Under the pieces are notes generated by a model that saw nothing but the letters and a program-made list of their open reading frames with translations, searched no databases and was not told the DNA's origin. A stretch of DNA of 64,000 nt from Neolewinella aquimaris (GTDB lineage: Bacteria > Bacteroidota > Bacteroidia > Chitinophagales > Saprospiraceae). The position numbers were made by a program, and so were the translations under genes. Shown in pieces: positions 26,448-34,305 of this stretch (within the stretch, counting starts at the first letter, position 1; the number at the start of each line of letters is the position of its first letter). The stretch covers positions 124,001 to 188,000 of the forward strand of contig NZ_JACIFF010000001.1 in the NCBI RefSeq assembly GCF_014197245.1. The letters run 5' to 3'.

Positions 26448-27858
26448 CAAGACTTTTCTCGAAAGTGTCGGTCGTTATTTTGACGCCGCCGCTCCCCATA
26501 CCGGATTGCCGGATGGACTTTTAAAGCAGATCAAGGTCTGCAACTCGGTCTACCAAATTTACTTCCCCGTAAAGATCGACGGCGAAGTGAAAGTGATCGA
26601 GGCCTACCGCGCCCAGCACAGCCACCACCGCAGCCCCACCAAGGGGGGTATTCGTTACTCGAATCACGTAAACCAGGAAGAAGTGGTCGCCCTGGCCACC
26701 CTGATGTCGTACAAGTGCGCCATCGTCGACGTCCCCTTCGGCGGTGCCAAGGGCGGCGTGCGAATCAACCCCTGGGAGTACACCGAGGCCGACCTGGAAA
26801 AGATCACCCGCCGCTACACCACCGAACTCATCCGCCGCAAATTCATCGGACCGGCCATCGACGTGCCCGCGCCCGACTACGGCACCGGACCCCGGGAAAT
26901 GGCCTGGATCTACGATACCTACCGCTCGTTTCACCCGGATGACATCAATGCAGCCGGCTGTGTAACCGGCAAGCCCGTCAGCCAGAACGGCGTACGTGGA
27001 CGTTCGGAGGCGACCGGTCGCGGCGTGTTCTACGGCATCCGCGAGGCCTGCAACCAGCAGGAGTTGATGAACAAGCTCGGACTGACCCTCGGCATCGAGG
27101 GCAAGACCATGGTCGTGCAGGGACTCGGTAACGTAGGCTCCCATACCGCCACCATTAGCCAGGACGAAGGGGGCGTAAAGATCATCGGCGTCTCCGAAGT
27201 GGAGGGCGCGATTTATAATCCGGAAGGCCTTGACATCCACGACGTGATCCGCCACCGCGGAGAGCACGGCAGCATCCTGAGCTACCCGGGCGCCCAGTCG
27301 TTCGGTAAGGATGAGCGCCGCGCCGTGATGGAGTTTGAGTGTGATATTCTCGTGCCGGCCGCGCTGGAGAACCAGATCGACGCCGACAACGCCCACGCCG
27401 TAAAGGCCAAGATCGTAGCCGAAGCCGCCAACGGACCGGTCACGGCCGACGGCTCCGCGATTCTGGCCGAGCGGGGCATCATCGTCCTACCCGATATCTA
27501 CCTGAATGCCGGTGGCGTTACGGTAAGTTACTTCGAGTGGTTGAAGAACCTGAGCCACATGCGCTTCGGTCGCCTGCAAAAACGCTTCGACGAACGCAAC
27601 TACCAGCGAATCGTCAACCAGATCGAAGAGACCACCGGCAAGAGCATCAGCGAGCGGGATCGCCAGATGATCGTCCACGGAGCCGACGAGATCGACCTCG
27701 TACGCTCCGGATTGGAGGAGACGATGATCACCGGCTTCGAGGGCATCTACGCCATTTACCGCGATCAGGAAGGGGTGAATGACCTGCGCACCGCCGCTTT
27801 CGCGCTGGCAATCAGCAAGATATCGAACGATTACATCAGCCTGGGAATTTGGCCGTAG
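26440..27858 (+). CDS. Glu/Leu/Phe/Val dehydrogenase (glutamate dehydrogenase)
   Basis: A 472-residue oxidative deaminase that interconverts glutamate and 2-oxoglutarate, linking nitrogen and carbon metabolism. The substrate-binding signature PFGGAKGGVR includes K104, and the dinucleotide-binding loop VQGLGNVGSHTA starts the second domain near residue 227. The start is the ATG at 26440, within the end of the CcmD-like gene. The longer frame beginning at 26419 has no support. An Lrp-family regulator follows within 100 bases, which fits amino-acid control of this gene, although that link is inferred. Confidence 0.92.
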   Translation: MPDKTFLESVGRYFDAAAPHTGLPDGLLKQIKVCNSVYQIYFPVKIDGEVKVIEAYRAQHSHHRSPTKGGIRYSNHVNQEEVVALATLMSYKCAIVDVPFGGAKGGVRINPWEYTEADLEKITRRYTTELIRRKFIGPAIDVPAPDYGTGPREMAWIYDTYRSFHPDDINAAGCVTGKPVSQNGVRGRSEATGRGVFYGIREACNQQELMNKLGLTLGIEGKTMVVQGLGNVGSHTATISQDEGGVKIIGVSEVEGAIYNPEGLDIHDVIRHRGEHGSILSYPGAQSFGKDERRAVMEFECDILVPAALENQIDADNAHAVKAKIVAEAANGPVTADGSAILAERGIIVLPDIYLNAGGVTVSYFEWLKNLSHMRFGRLQKRFDERNYQRIVNQIEETTGKSISERDRQMIVHGADEIDLVRSGLEETMITGFEGIYAIYRDQEGVNDLRTAAFALAISKISNDYISLGIWP

Positions 27859-27882
27859 GGCGGTTGTAGGCGAATAAAATAC

Positions 27883-27907
27883 TTATTTCACCGAAACTGT
27901 GAAATAA
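27883..27907. promoter_or_regulatory. Operator-like dyad before the Lrp gene
   Basis: A perfect 9-bp inverted repeat, TTATTTCAC and GTGAAATAA, separated by 7 bases. The 25-bp dyad ends 13 bases before the -7 box and covers the expected -33 region. The position and A+T-rich arms fit autorepression by the adjacent Lrp-family protein. Confidence 0.65.
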
Positions 27908-27920
27908 TTGTTGGTGCGGC

Positions 27921-27928
27921 TATCTTTG
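27921..27928 (+). promoter_or_regulatory. -7 promoter box for the Lrp-family gene
   Basis: TATCTTTG, a full match to TAnnTTTG, 26 bases before the ATG at 27955 and downstream of the operator-like dyad. Confidence 0.6.
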
Positions 27929-27954
27929 CCGCATCAACATCGCCTTACTCCCTT

Positions 27955-28434
27955 ATGTCCGACAAACTCGACAAGATTGACCTGAGTATCCTCAAGATTC
28001 TTCAGGACAACAGCAAGATTACCAACCTCGATCTCTCCAAGCGCATCGGCCTCAGTCCGGCACCCACCCTGGAGCGCGTCAAAAAGTTGGAGCAGAACGA
28101 AGTCGTCCAGAGCTACCACGCCCAGGTAAGTCCGGAAGCCATCGGGCTTATGGTCAAAACCTTCGTACTGGTTTCCCTCGATTGGCGAAAGAACCAGGCC
28201 CGGGAGAATTTTCTCGAGCAGGTACAGAACATCGACGAGATTACGGAATGCTACATCATCACCGGCGAAGCGGACTTTCTGATTAAGATCGTCTGCAAAG
28301 ACATCCCGACCTACGAACGCCTGCTCTTCAAGACGCTCCAACAGATCGACGAGATCGAGCGCCTCAAAACCCTGATGACCCTCTCCACGGTCAAGGACGT
28401 CAAACGCCTCCCGTTCGACTACGACCAGGAGTAA
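27955..28434 (+). CDS. Lrp/AsnC-family transcriptional regulator
   Basis: A 159-residue DNA-binding protein. Residues 1-60 form the winged helix-turn-helix (LSILKILQDNSKITNLDLSK), and residues 70-150 form the RAM domain that binds amino acids and mediates octamer assembly (ITGEADFLIKIVC). It is a feast/famine-type regulator. It lies 96 bases after the glutamate dehydrogenase gene and has its own promoter and operator-like dyad, so both autoregulation and control of the dehydrogenase are likely. A 17-bp motif lies just after its stop. Confidence 0.92.
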   Translation: MSDKLDKIDLSILKILQDNSKITNLDLSKRIGLSPAPTLERVKKLEQNEVVQSYHAQVSPEAIGLMVKTFVLVSLDWRKNQARENFLEQVQNIDEITECYIITGEADFLIKIVCKDIPTYERLLFKTLQQIDEIERLKTLMTLSTVKDVKRLPFDYDQE

Positions 28435-28439
28435 ACGGC

Positions 28440-28456
28440 GGCGGGGGCGCAGGCGC
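28440..28456 (-). repeat. 17-bp dispersed motif, copy 4
   Basis: Reads GCGCCTGCGCCCCCGCC on the minus strand, two differences from the consensus. It lies 5 bases after the Lrp-family stop. Confidence 0.5.
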
Positions 28457-28519
28457 GGTGCGAACTATGGCGGTAGCTGAGACATTGGTAGTATCCCGCC
28501 TTACCCTTACCCCGACCCC

Positions 28520-29404
28520 ATGACTAACCTGAACATCGGCATCGTCCAGCAGGCCAACACCGGAGACCGCAGCGCCAACCTAGCAAAGTCGGAAGCCGGC
28601 ATCCGTAAGTGTCACGCTGACGGTGCCCAGCTCGTTGTACTACAGGAACTGCACACCGGGCTCTACTTTTGCCAGACCGAAGCCACCGAAGTCTTCGAGC
28701 AAGCTGAAAAGATACCCGGCCCCAGTACAGATTTTTTCGGTGCCATTGCCAAAGAACTCGGTGTGGTGCTGGTGCTCAGCCTCTTCGAAAACCGCGCTCC
28801 CGGGCTGTGTCACAACACGGCCGTGGTGATCGAGCGCGACGGAACCGTAGCGGGGAAGTACCGCAAGATGCACATCCCGGACGATCCGGCTTACTACGAG
28901 AAGTTCTACTTTACGCCGGGCGATATGGGCTTTCAGCCCATTGCGACCAGTGTCGGTAAGCTCGGCGTGCTTGTGTGCTGGGACCAGTGGTACCCGGAAG
29001 CGGCCCGCCTCATGGCGCTGGCCGGCGCGGAAGTACTGATCTACCCCACCGCCATCGGTTACGAGATCGCCGACGATGCTCCCGAGCGGGGACGTCAGCG
29101 CGACGCCTGGATCATCTCCCAGCGGGGCCACGCCGTAGCAAACGGACTGCCCGTCGTGGCCGTGAACCGGACCGGGTTCGAGCCCGACCCGAGCTCGGTG
29201 ACTGACGGCATCCTGTTCTGGGGCAGCAGCTTTATCACGGGACCGCAGGGGGAGTTCTTGTTTCAGGCACCCCAGGACGAGGAAGTGACCCAGGTAGTCA
29301 CTATCGACCGCAAGCGAACGGCGGATGTGCGGCGCATCTGGCCCTTCTTCCGGGACCGCCGCATCGATGCCTACGGGGATCTGCTTAAGCGTTGGATCGA
29401 CTAA
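28520..29404 (+). CDS. aguB: N-carbamoylputrescine amidase
   Basis: A 294-residue nitrilase-superfamily enzyme that hydrolyses N-carbamoylputrescine to putrescine, CO2 and ammonia. The catalytic triad is intact: E43 (LQELHTG), K116 (YRKMHIP) and C153 (LVCWDQWYPEAAR). The DQWYPEAAR and YYEKFYFTPGD segments are typical of AguB. Agmatine deiminase, the preceding enzyme, is not in this window. The next gene (nth) starts 12 bases later and the HD gene after that, forming a three-gene operon. Confidence 0.93.
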   Translation: MTNLNIGIVQQANTGDRSANLAKSEAGIRKCHADGAQLVVLQELHTGLYFCQTEATEVFEQAEKIPGPSTDFFGAIAKELGVVLVLSLFENRAPGLCHNTAVVIERDGTVAGKYRKMHIPDDPAYYEKFYFTPGDMGFQPIATSVGKLGVLVCWDQWYPEAARLMALAGAEVLIYPTAIGYEIADDAPERGRQRDAWIISQRGHAVANGLPVVAVNRTGFEPDPSSVTDGILFWGSSFITGPQGEFLFQAPQDEEVTQVVTIDRKRTADVRRIWPFFRDRRIDAYGDLLKRWID

Positions 29405-29416
29405 AAGCGAACGGAT

Positions 29417-30064
29417 TTGACGAAAGCGGAAAAAATCGCCGGCATCAGCCGCATTCTTGATGACTTGTATCCGACGGTACCCATCCCCCTGGACCATACG
29501 GATCCCTACACCCTGCTGGTGGCCGTCCTGCTCTCGGCCCAGTGTACCGACGTGCGCGTCAATCAGGTCACCCCCTCCCTCTGGGCGGTGACCGACCGAC
29601 CTGAGGTGATGAAGACCCTACCGGTTGAGGAAATCCGTGAGATCATACGGCCGTGCGGATTGTCGCCGAGCAAGAGTGCCGCCATCAAGGAGCTAAGTCG
29701 CATCATCGACGAGGAGCACGGTGGCGTAGTACCGCAGGACTGGGCCGCACTCGAAGCACTACCCGGAGTGGGACACAAAACCGCGAGCGTGGTCATGAGC
29801 CAGGCCTTCGGAGTGCCGGCCTTTCCGGTGGATACCCACATTCACCGCCTGGCCTACCGCTGGGCACTATCGACGGGAAAGAACGTCGTGCGCACCGAAG
29901 CGGACCTTAAGCGGGCCTTTCCCCGGGAATCCTGGAACAAACTCCACCTGCAGATCATTTTCTTCGGTCGGGAATACTGTCCGGCGCGGGGACACCGGAT
30001 GACGGACTGCCCCATCTGTTCCGTTTACGGTCGCCGCTCCCTCTTAAAGCTTGAAAATAAATAA
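29417..30064 (+). CDS. nth: Endonuclease III (DNA glycosylase/AP lyase)
   Basis: A 215-residue base-excision repair enzyme that removes oxidised pyrimidines. The helix-hairpin-helix LPGVGHKTA carries the catalytic lysine K121, and D139 is in FPVDTHIHRLA. The start is a TTG 12 bases after aguB. The C-terminus is odd: the usual four-cysteine 4Fe-4S loop (Cx6Cx2Cx5C) is reduced to C188, C198 and C201, spaced Cx9Cx2C, with no fourth cysteine before the end. Either the cluster has another ligand or it is lost. Family assignment is otherwise clear. Confidence 0.93.
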   Translation: MTKAEKIAGISRILDDLYPTVPIPLDHTDPYTLLVAVLLSAQCTDVRVNQVTPSLWAVTDRPEVMKTLPVEEIREIIRPCGLSPSKSAAIKELSRIIDEEHGGVVPQDWAALEALPGVGHKTASVVMSQAFGVPAFPVDTHIHRLAYRWALSTGKNVVRTEADLKRAFPRESWNKLHLQIIFFGREYCPARGHRMTDCPICSVYGRRSLLKLENK

Positions 30065-30073
30065 CTTGTCGGC

Positions 30074-32176
30074 ATGGAGGGAACAACGCACGGCGGTACC
30101 TGGAGGCGGAGGCTGCCCCGCATTCTATTGGGAGTAGGTGCCGTGATCCTCATCAGCCTCCTCTATCCCAACAATCTCACCTTCCCCTACCAGTTCGAGC
30201 TCAACCAGACCTGGCAGTACGCCGATCTGGCCGCGCCCTACGATATTCCCATTCTCAAGCGGGAGGATCGACTGGAAGCCGACCGACAAGCGGTCATCAG
30301 CGGTCTTACGCCGGTGTACCGCCGCGATCCGGAAGTGGCCCGTCGGGCGCGGGCTGCTTACATCGAGGATTTTAAGGAAGCGCTTGACAGCGCCGAGGCC
30401 CGCAGCACGTACGCCGGTCTGCGTCGGCAACCCGAAGCCCACCGACTCTACGGACTGGAAATACTCGACCGGATCTACCAGCGTGGAATCGTACGCTTGC
30501 GCACCGAGGATGAAGCCCGGGCGGGGATGGCTTCCGTCATTCAGATCGTCGACGGGAGCGAGGTCGATACCCGAACCATCGGACAAGTGTTCTCAACACC
30601 GGGACGGGCGAGGCAGTGGCTTGCCGACAGCCTGCTTTACACCCGCCTGGCCGCCCCCGATTTTCTGGAGCCCCTGCTGGAAGACAAACTCGACTATAAC
30701 ACCTTCTACAACGATAGCCTGACCAATCGCCTCCGCGCCCAGTCGCTCGAAGCCGTAAGTCCCTTCGACGGGCTGGTCTCCCAGGGTGACCTACTCGTGC
30801 GACAGGGAGAGGTCATCTCGGAAAACGTGTACCAAAAACTGATCTCCTACCGGCGGCTGTACAACAGCAACCTGGAGGGGTCCTCCAGCTACATCTCGGT
30901 GATCGCCGGCTACGGTATTCTCGTTGGGCTGGTGATCTTGTTGTTGTTCCTCTACCTCCGCACCTTTTTTCCGCTGGTTTACGTGCGGCCGAAGAACCTG
31001 ATCTTCATTCTCCTCTGGCCGATCCTCTACGCCGTCCTGGTGCGTTCCGTTGAGCTGGCACCGGGTTGGAGTGCGTACGTCGTGCCCTTCTGTATCGTCC
31101 CCATCGTGATGCGGATCTTCTTTACGGAGCGGCTCGCGTTTTTCGTCCACGTGGCGGTGGTGCTGATTGCCAGTTTTCTGACCTCGCTGGGGTACTCCTT
31201 TACCTTCCTGAGCATCATGGCCGGGGTCGTGGTCATCTTTATGGACATCGACACCCGCGACTGGTCGCGCTTCTTCAGCAGCCTGCTCTTGCTCTTCGCC
31301 TTCTACCTCTTTGGTTACATCGGCATTCAACTGGTGCAGGGATCCGGATTTATGGCCATCAACTACGTAGACCTCATGTGGCTGGCCCTGAACGTATTTT
31401 TGGTGCTGCTGGCCTATCCGCTCATTCCGTTGCTGGAGCGATTCTTCGGGCTCATTTCCCCGATCACGCTCATTGAGCTGAACGATATGAACCGGCCGTT
31501 GCTGGAGAAACTCGCCCGTCAGGCCGCCGGTACCTGGCAGCACAGCCTGAACGTTGCCAATCTGGCGGAGCGGGTCGCCAGCGAGATCGGTATCAATTCC
31601 CTGTTGGTGCGTACCGCGGCCCTCTACCACGACATCGGGAAGTTGAAAAATCCGGAATACTTCATCGAAAACCAGACCGGCTCCAATCCGCACGACCGCA
31701 TCAGCGACTTGGAGAGTGCCAAGATCATCATCGACCACGTAAATGAGGGGGTCCGACTGGCCAAATCTGCCGGTTTACCCGAGGTGATCCTCGACTTCAT
31801 TCGTACCCACCACGGCACCACCCGGGCGGAGTATTTCTACCGCAATCACATCAAGGACCACCCCGAGCGGGAGATCGACGAGCCCTACTTTCGTTACGAC
31901 GGCCCCCTGCCCACCAGCAAGGAGCAGACGGTACTCATGCTCGCCGACAGCGTGGAGGCCGCCTCCAAGTCCCTGAAACAGCCCACCGAGGAGGAATTGT
32001 ATGACCTGATCGACACCATCATTCGGGGCAAGTTGACCAACGGACAATTGGTGATGAGTCGCCTGAGCTTCCGCGAGCTAGAGGTGGTACGCCGCATATT
32101 CCGCTCGGTGCTGAAGAGTACCCATCATTTGCGCATCGCGTACCCCAAAGATTTGAAGAAACAGGAAGAGGAATAA
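30074..32176 (+). CDS. 7TM-HD family phosphohydrolase (PgpH-like)
   Basis: A 700-residue membrane protein. After one N-terminal helix (about 15-33) comes an extracytoplasmic 7TMR-HDED domain (about 45-270), then seven membrane helices (about 275-470) and a cytoplasmic HD domain with H519-D520 in LYHDIGK. This is the layout of PgpH, which hydrolyses cyclic di-AMP in Firmicutes. Transfer of that activity to Bacteroidota is inferred. It is the last gene of the aguB-nth operon, 9 bases after nth, and ends 9 bases before a convergent gene. Confidence 0.9.
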   Translation: MEGTTHGGTWRRRLPRILLGVGAVILISLLYPNNLTFPYQFELNQTWQYADLAAPYDIPILKREDRLEADRQAVISGLTPVYRRDPEVARRARAAYIEDFKEALDSAEARSTYAGLRRQPEAHRLYGLEILDRIYQRGIVRLRTEDEARAGMASVIQIVDGSEVDTRTIGQVFSTPGRARQWLADSLLYTRLAAPDFLEPLLEDKLDYNTFYNDSLTNRLRAQSLEAVSPFDGLVSQGDLLVRQGEVISENVYQKLISYRRLYNSNLEGSSSYISVIAGYGILVGLVILLLFLYLRTFFPLVYVRPKNLIFILLWPILYAVLVRSVELAPGWSAYVVPFCIVPIVMRIFFTERLAFFVHVAVVLIASFLTSLGYSFTFLSIMAGVVVIFMDIDTRDWSRFFSSLLLLFAFYLFGYIGIQLVQGSGFMAINYVDLMWLALNVFLVLLAYPLIPLLERFFGLISPITLIELNDMNRPLLEKLARQAAGTWQHSLNVANLAERVASEIGINSLLVRTAALYHDIGKLKNPEYFIENQTGSNPHDRISDLESAKIIIDHVNEGVRLAKSAGLPEVILDFIRTHHGTTRAEYFYRNHIKDHPEREIDEPYFRYDGPLPTSKEQTVLMLADSVEAASKSLKQPTEEELYDLIDTIIRGKLTNGQLVMSRLSFRELEVVRRIFRSVLKSTHHLRIAYPKDLKKQEEE

Positions 32177-32185
32177 CGCCCCAAC

Positions 32186-32860
32186 CTATACCAGCACCCG
32201 TGCACCGTGAAAGTGAACCCCCGGCGAGATGGCCTGGGCGGCTTCAATCATGCGCTGCGCGAGGGTGTCGGCATTCGTTGGGTTGTAGTCGCCGAGTAGG
32301 GCGGGGGAGATGCTACGCAGCAGCGTCGTAATTCCCGCCGCCACGCGTTCACCGATGCGGGCTTCTTCGCGGTTTCCCACCAGTACGCCGGGCCGGAAGA
32401 TGTGGATGGCCCAAAAATCCAGTCGGGTAATGTCCTCCTCGGTTTCCCCCTTGACCCGGTTGTAGAAAAAGCGGCTTTCCGAGTCGGCCGCCGCCGCGCT
32501 CACCAGCAGGCACTGGTTGGCTCCCTTCTTTTGGGCCAGGATCGCGGCATTCAGAATGTAATCGTGGTCGACCCGCCGGAAGGCCTCCTCACTCCCGGCT
32601 TTTTTGATGGTCGTACCCAGGGCGATAAAGACGTCCTGGCACCGAAACAGCTCCGGGTAGCGGCCCAGGTTATTGAAATCGATGAGGGGATTCTCCAGCT
32701 TTTTGTGGGTCCGGTGCAGGCTGCGGCGGGTCGGCGCTACTACTTTTTGGTAAGCGGCGTGGGCCAAGAGTTTATCGAGCAGGTGCTGACCCACCAGGCC
32801 CGAAGCTCCGAGGAGCAGGGCAGTTTTCTTACTCGCCACAATTTCCATCCCTTCTTTCAT
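32186..32860 (-). CDS. NAD(P)-binding short-chain oxidoreductase, atypical SDR
   Basis: A 224-residue single-domain Rossmann protein. The dinucleotide loop reads LLLGASGLVGQHLL near residue 16. Later segments (FIALGTTIKKAGSEEAFRRV, LVSAAAADSES and FYNRVKGETE) match the HTATIP2/YwnB-type atypical SDR group. No substrate can be assigned. A second possible start is the internal ATG four codons in (MEIVASKK). The upstream gap contains a one-base-deleted variant of the 17-bp motif. Confidence 0.8.
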   Translation of the reverse strand: MKEGMEIVASKKTALLLGASGLVGQHLLDKLLAHAAYQKVVAPTRRSLHRTHKKLENPLIDFNNLGRYPELFRCQDVFIALGTTIKKAGSEEAFRRVDHDYILNAAILAQKKGANQCLLVSAAAADSESRFFYNRVKGETEEDITRLDFWAIHIFRPGVLVGNREEARIGERVAAGITTLLRSISPALLGDYNPTNADTLAQRMIEAAQAISPGVHFHGARVLV

Positions 32861-32920
32861 GCTTCCCCTAACCGGCGCGAGGGGGGGAGGTTTGCGGCGG
32901 AGCGCGGGAGCCGTGAATAC

Positions 32921-34231
32921 TTAATCGAGCGGGGGCGTAACCACCCGAAAGCGGGACAGAAACACCATACCCAGAATAAAGAAAACGGCCAGGATCAGGA
33001 TGCTGACCCGCATGCTACCCGTCAGCGCATCCAGAAAACCGAACAAGAAGGTGCCGAACACGATGGCCACCTTCTCCAGCACATCGTAGAAGCTGAACCA
33101 GGAGGTGGTGTCGGAAGGGGCCGCTTCTCCATCCTCTCCGCCGGGGATCACCTTGGCGTAAGTCGACCGGCTCAGCGACTGCACCCCACCCATAACCAGG
33201 CCTACCGCACCGGCCAGGATGTAAAACTGCATCTTACCGTTAACGAAGTAGGCGACTACGCAGATCAGCGTCCAGATGATCAGCTCGAAGTAGAGGGCGA
33301 ATTTATTTCCCTTCGCCTCGCTGATCTTGGCGGCCAGGTATGCCCCGGCGATGGCCACGACCTGTAGAATGAGTACCACCACGATCAGCTCGGCCGTTTC
33401 GAAGCCCAGTTCCTTTTTAGCAAAAATGCTCGCGAGAAAGATCACCGTCTGTACTCCTGCAGAGTAGGAAAAGAAGGCCAGCAAAAACCGCTTGGCCTGG
33501 GGGTATTCTTTCATTCGTTGCCACACCTGCCGCAACTCGGCCCAACCCATGGCAGCCATGTCGAGCAGCCCGTTGCCCGGCCGACGCTCGTCGTCCGGCA
33601 ACCGCGACAGGGATATATAAGCGAACAGCAACCACCAGATACCCACCGTTACGAAGGCCATCCGCACGGCCAGGGTGCCGGTATCCGCCAGGCCAAACCA
33701 CTCCGGTTTCTGAACCATTGCGAGGTTAAGGATCAGCAGGATGACGCTCCCGACGTAGCCCATGGCAAAACCCCGCGCACTCAGGCGATCGAAACGATCC
33801 GGGGTGGCGATCACCGGCAGAAAGCTGTTGTAGAACACCAGCCCGCCCGCAAAGCCAATCAGGCCGACAATGAATCCGAGACTCCCGATCCACATGGTGG
33901 ACATCCCGTCGAAAAAGAACAGGCTCAGGCAGCCCAGTCCACCCATGGTCGTAAAGAGTTGCAGAAACCATTTTCTCCGTCCTCCCGCATCGGCAATGCC
34001 ACTCAGCAGGGGAGACAGTAGGGCAATGACGAGGTAGCTGAAGGTAATGAGGTAGGCAAACCAGGAGCTGTTGGTGAATGCCAGACCGAGGACGGTAAAC
34101 TGCTCGTCGACCATCTCCTCGAAGTAAGGGGGAAAGATGGCGGTGGTGATGACGAGCGCGAAGGCCGAGTTGGCCCAGTCGAAAAGCGCCCACCCATTGA
34201 GGGTCTTACGGTCGTTCAGGGGATGCTGCAT
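32921..34231 (-). CDS. MFS transporter, UMF1/Atg22-like
   Basis: A 436-residue transporter with about 12 membrane helices. The N-terminal signature GWALFDWANSAFALVI is characteristic of the UMF1 family, related to yeast Atg22, which exports amino acids from vacuoles. The substrate in bacteria is not established. The gene is divergent from glmM, with 74 bases between the starts, and lies 60 bases upstream of the SDR gene on the same strand. Confidence 0.88.
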   Translation of the reverse strand: MQHPLNDRKTLNGWALFDWANSAFALVITTAIFPPYFEEMVDEQFTVLGLAFTNSSWFAYLITFSYLVIALLSPLLSGIADAGGRRKWFLQLFTTMGGLGCLSLFFFDGMSTMWIGSLGFIVGLIGFAGGLVFYNSFLPVIATPDRFDRLSARGFAMGYVGSVILLILNLAMVQKPEWFGLADTGTLAVRMAFVTVGIWWLLFAYISLSRLPDDERRPGNGLLDMAAMGWAELRQVWQRMKEYPQAKRFLLAFFSYSAGVQTVIFLASIFAKKELGFETAELIVVVLILQVVAIAGAYLAAKISEAKGNKFALYFELIIWTLICVVAYFVNGKMQFYILAGAVGLVMGGVQSLSRSTYAKVIPGGEDGEAAPSDTTSWFSFYDVLEKVAIVFGTFLFGFLDALTGSMRVSILILAVFFILGMVFLSRFRVVTPPLD

Positions 34232-34305
34232 CGTTCAAAGGTAGCCGGTTACCGGCCTAAGTAGTTACTTTGTGGCCTCCCCCGTACACCCACCAACCCA
34301 AGTTT

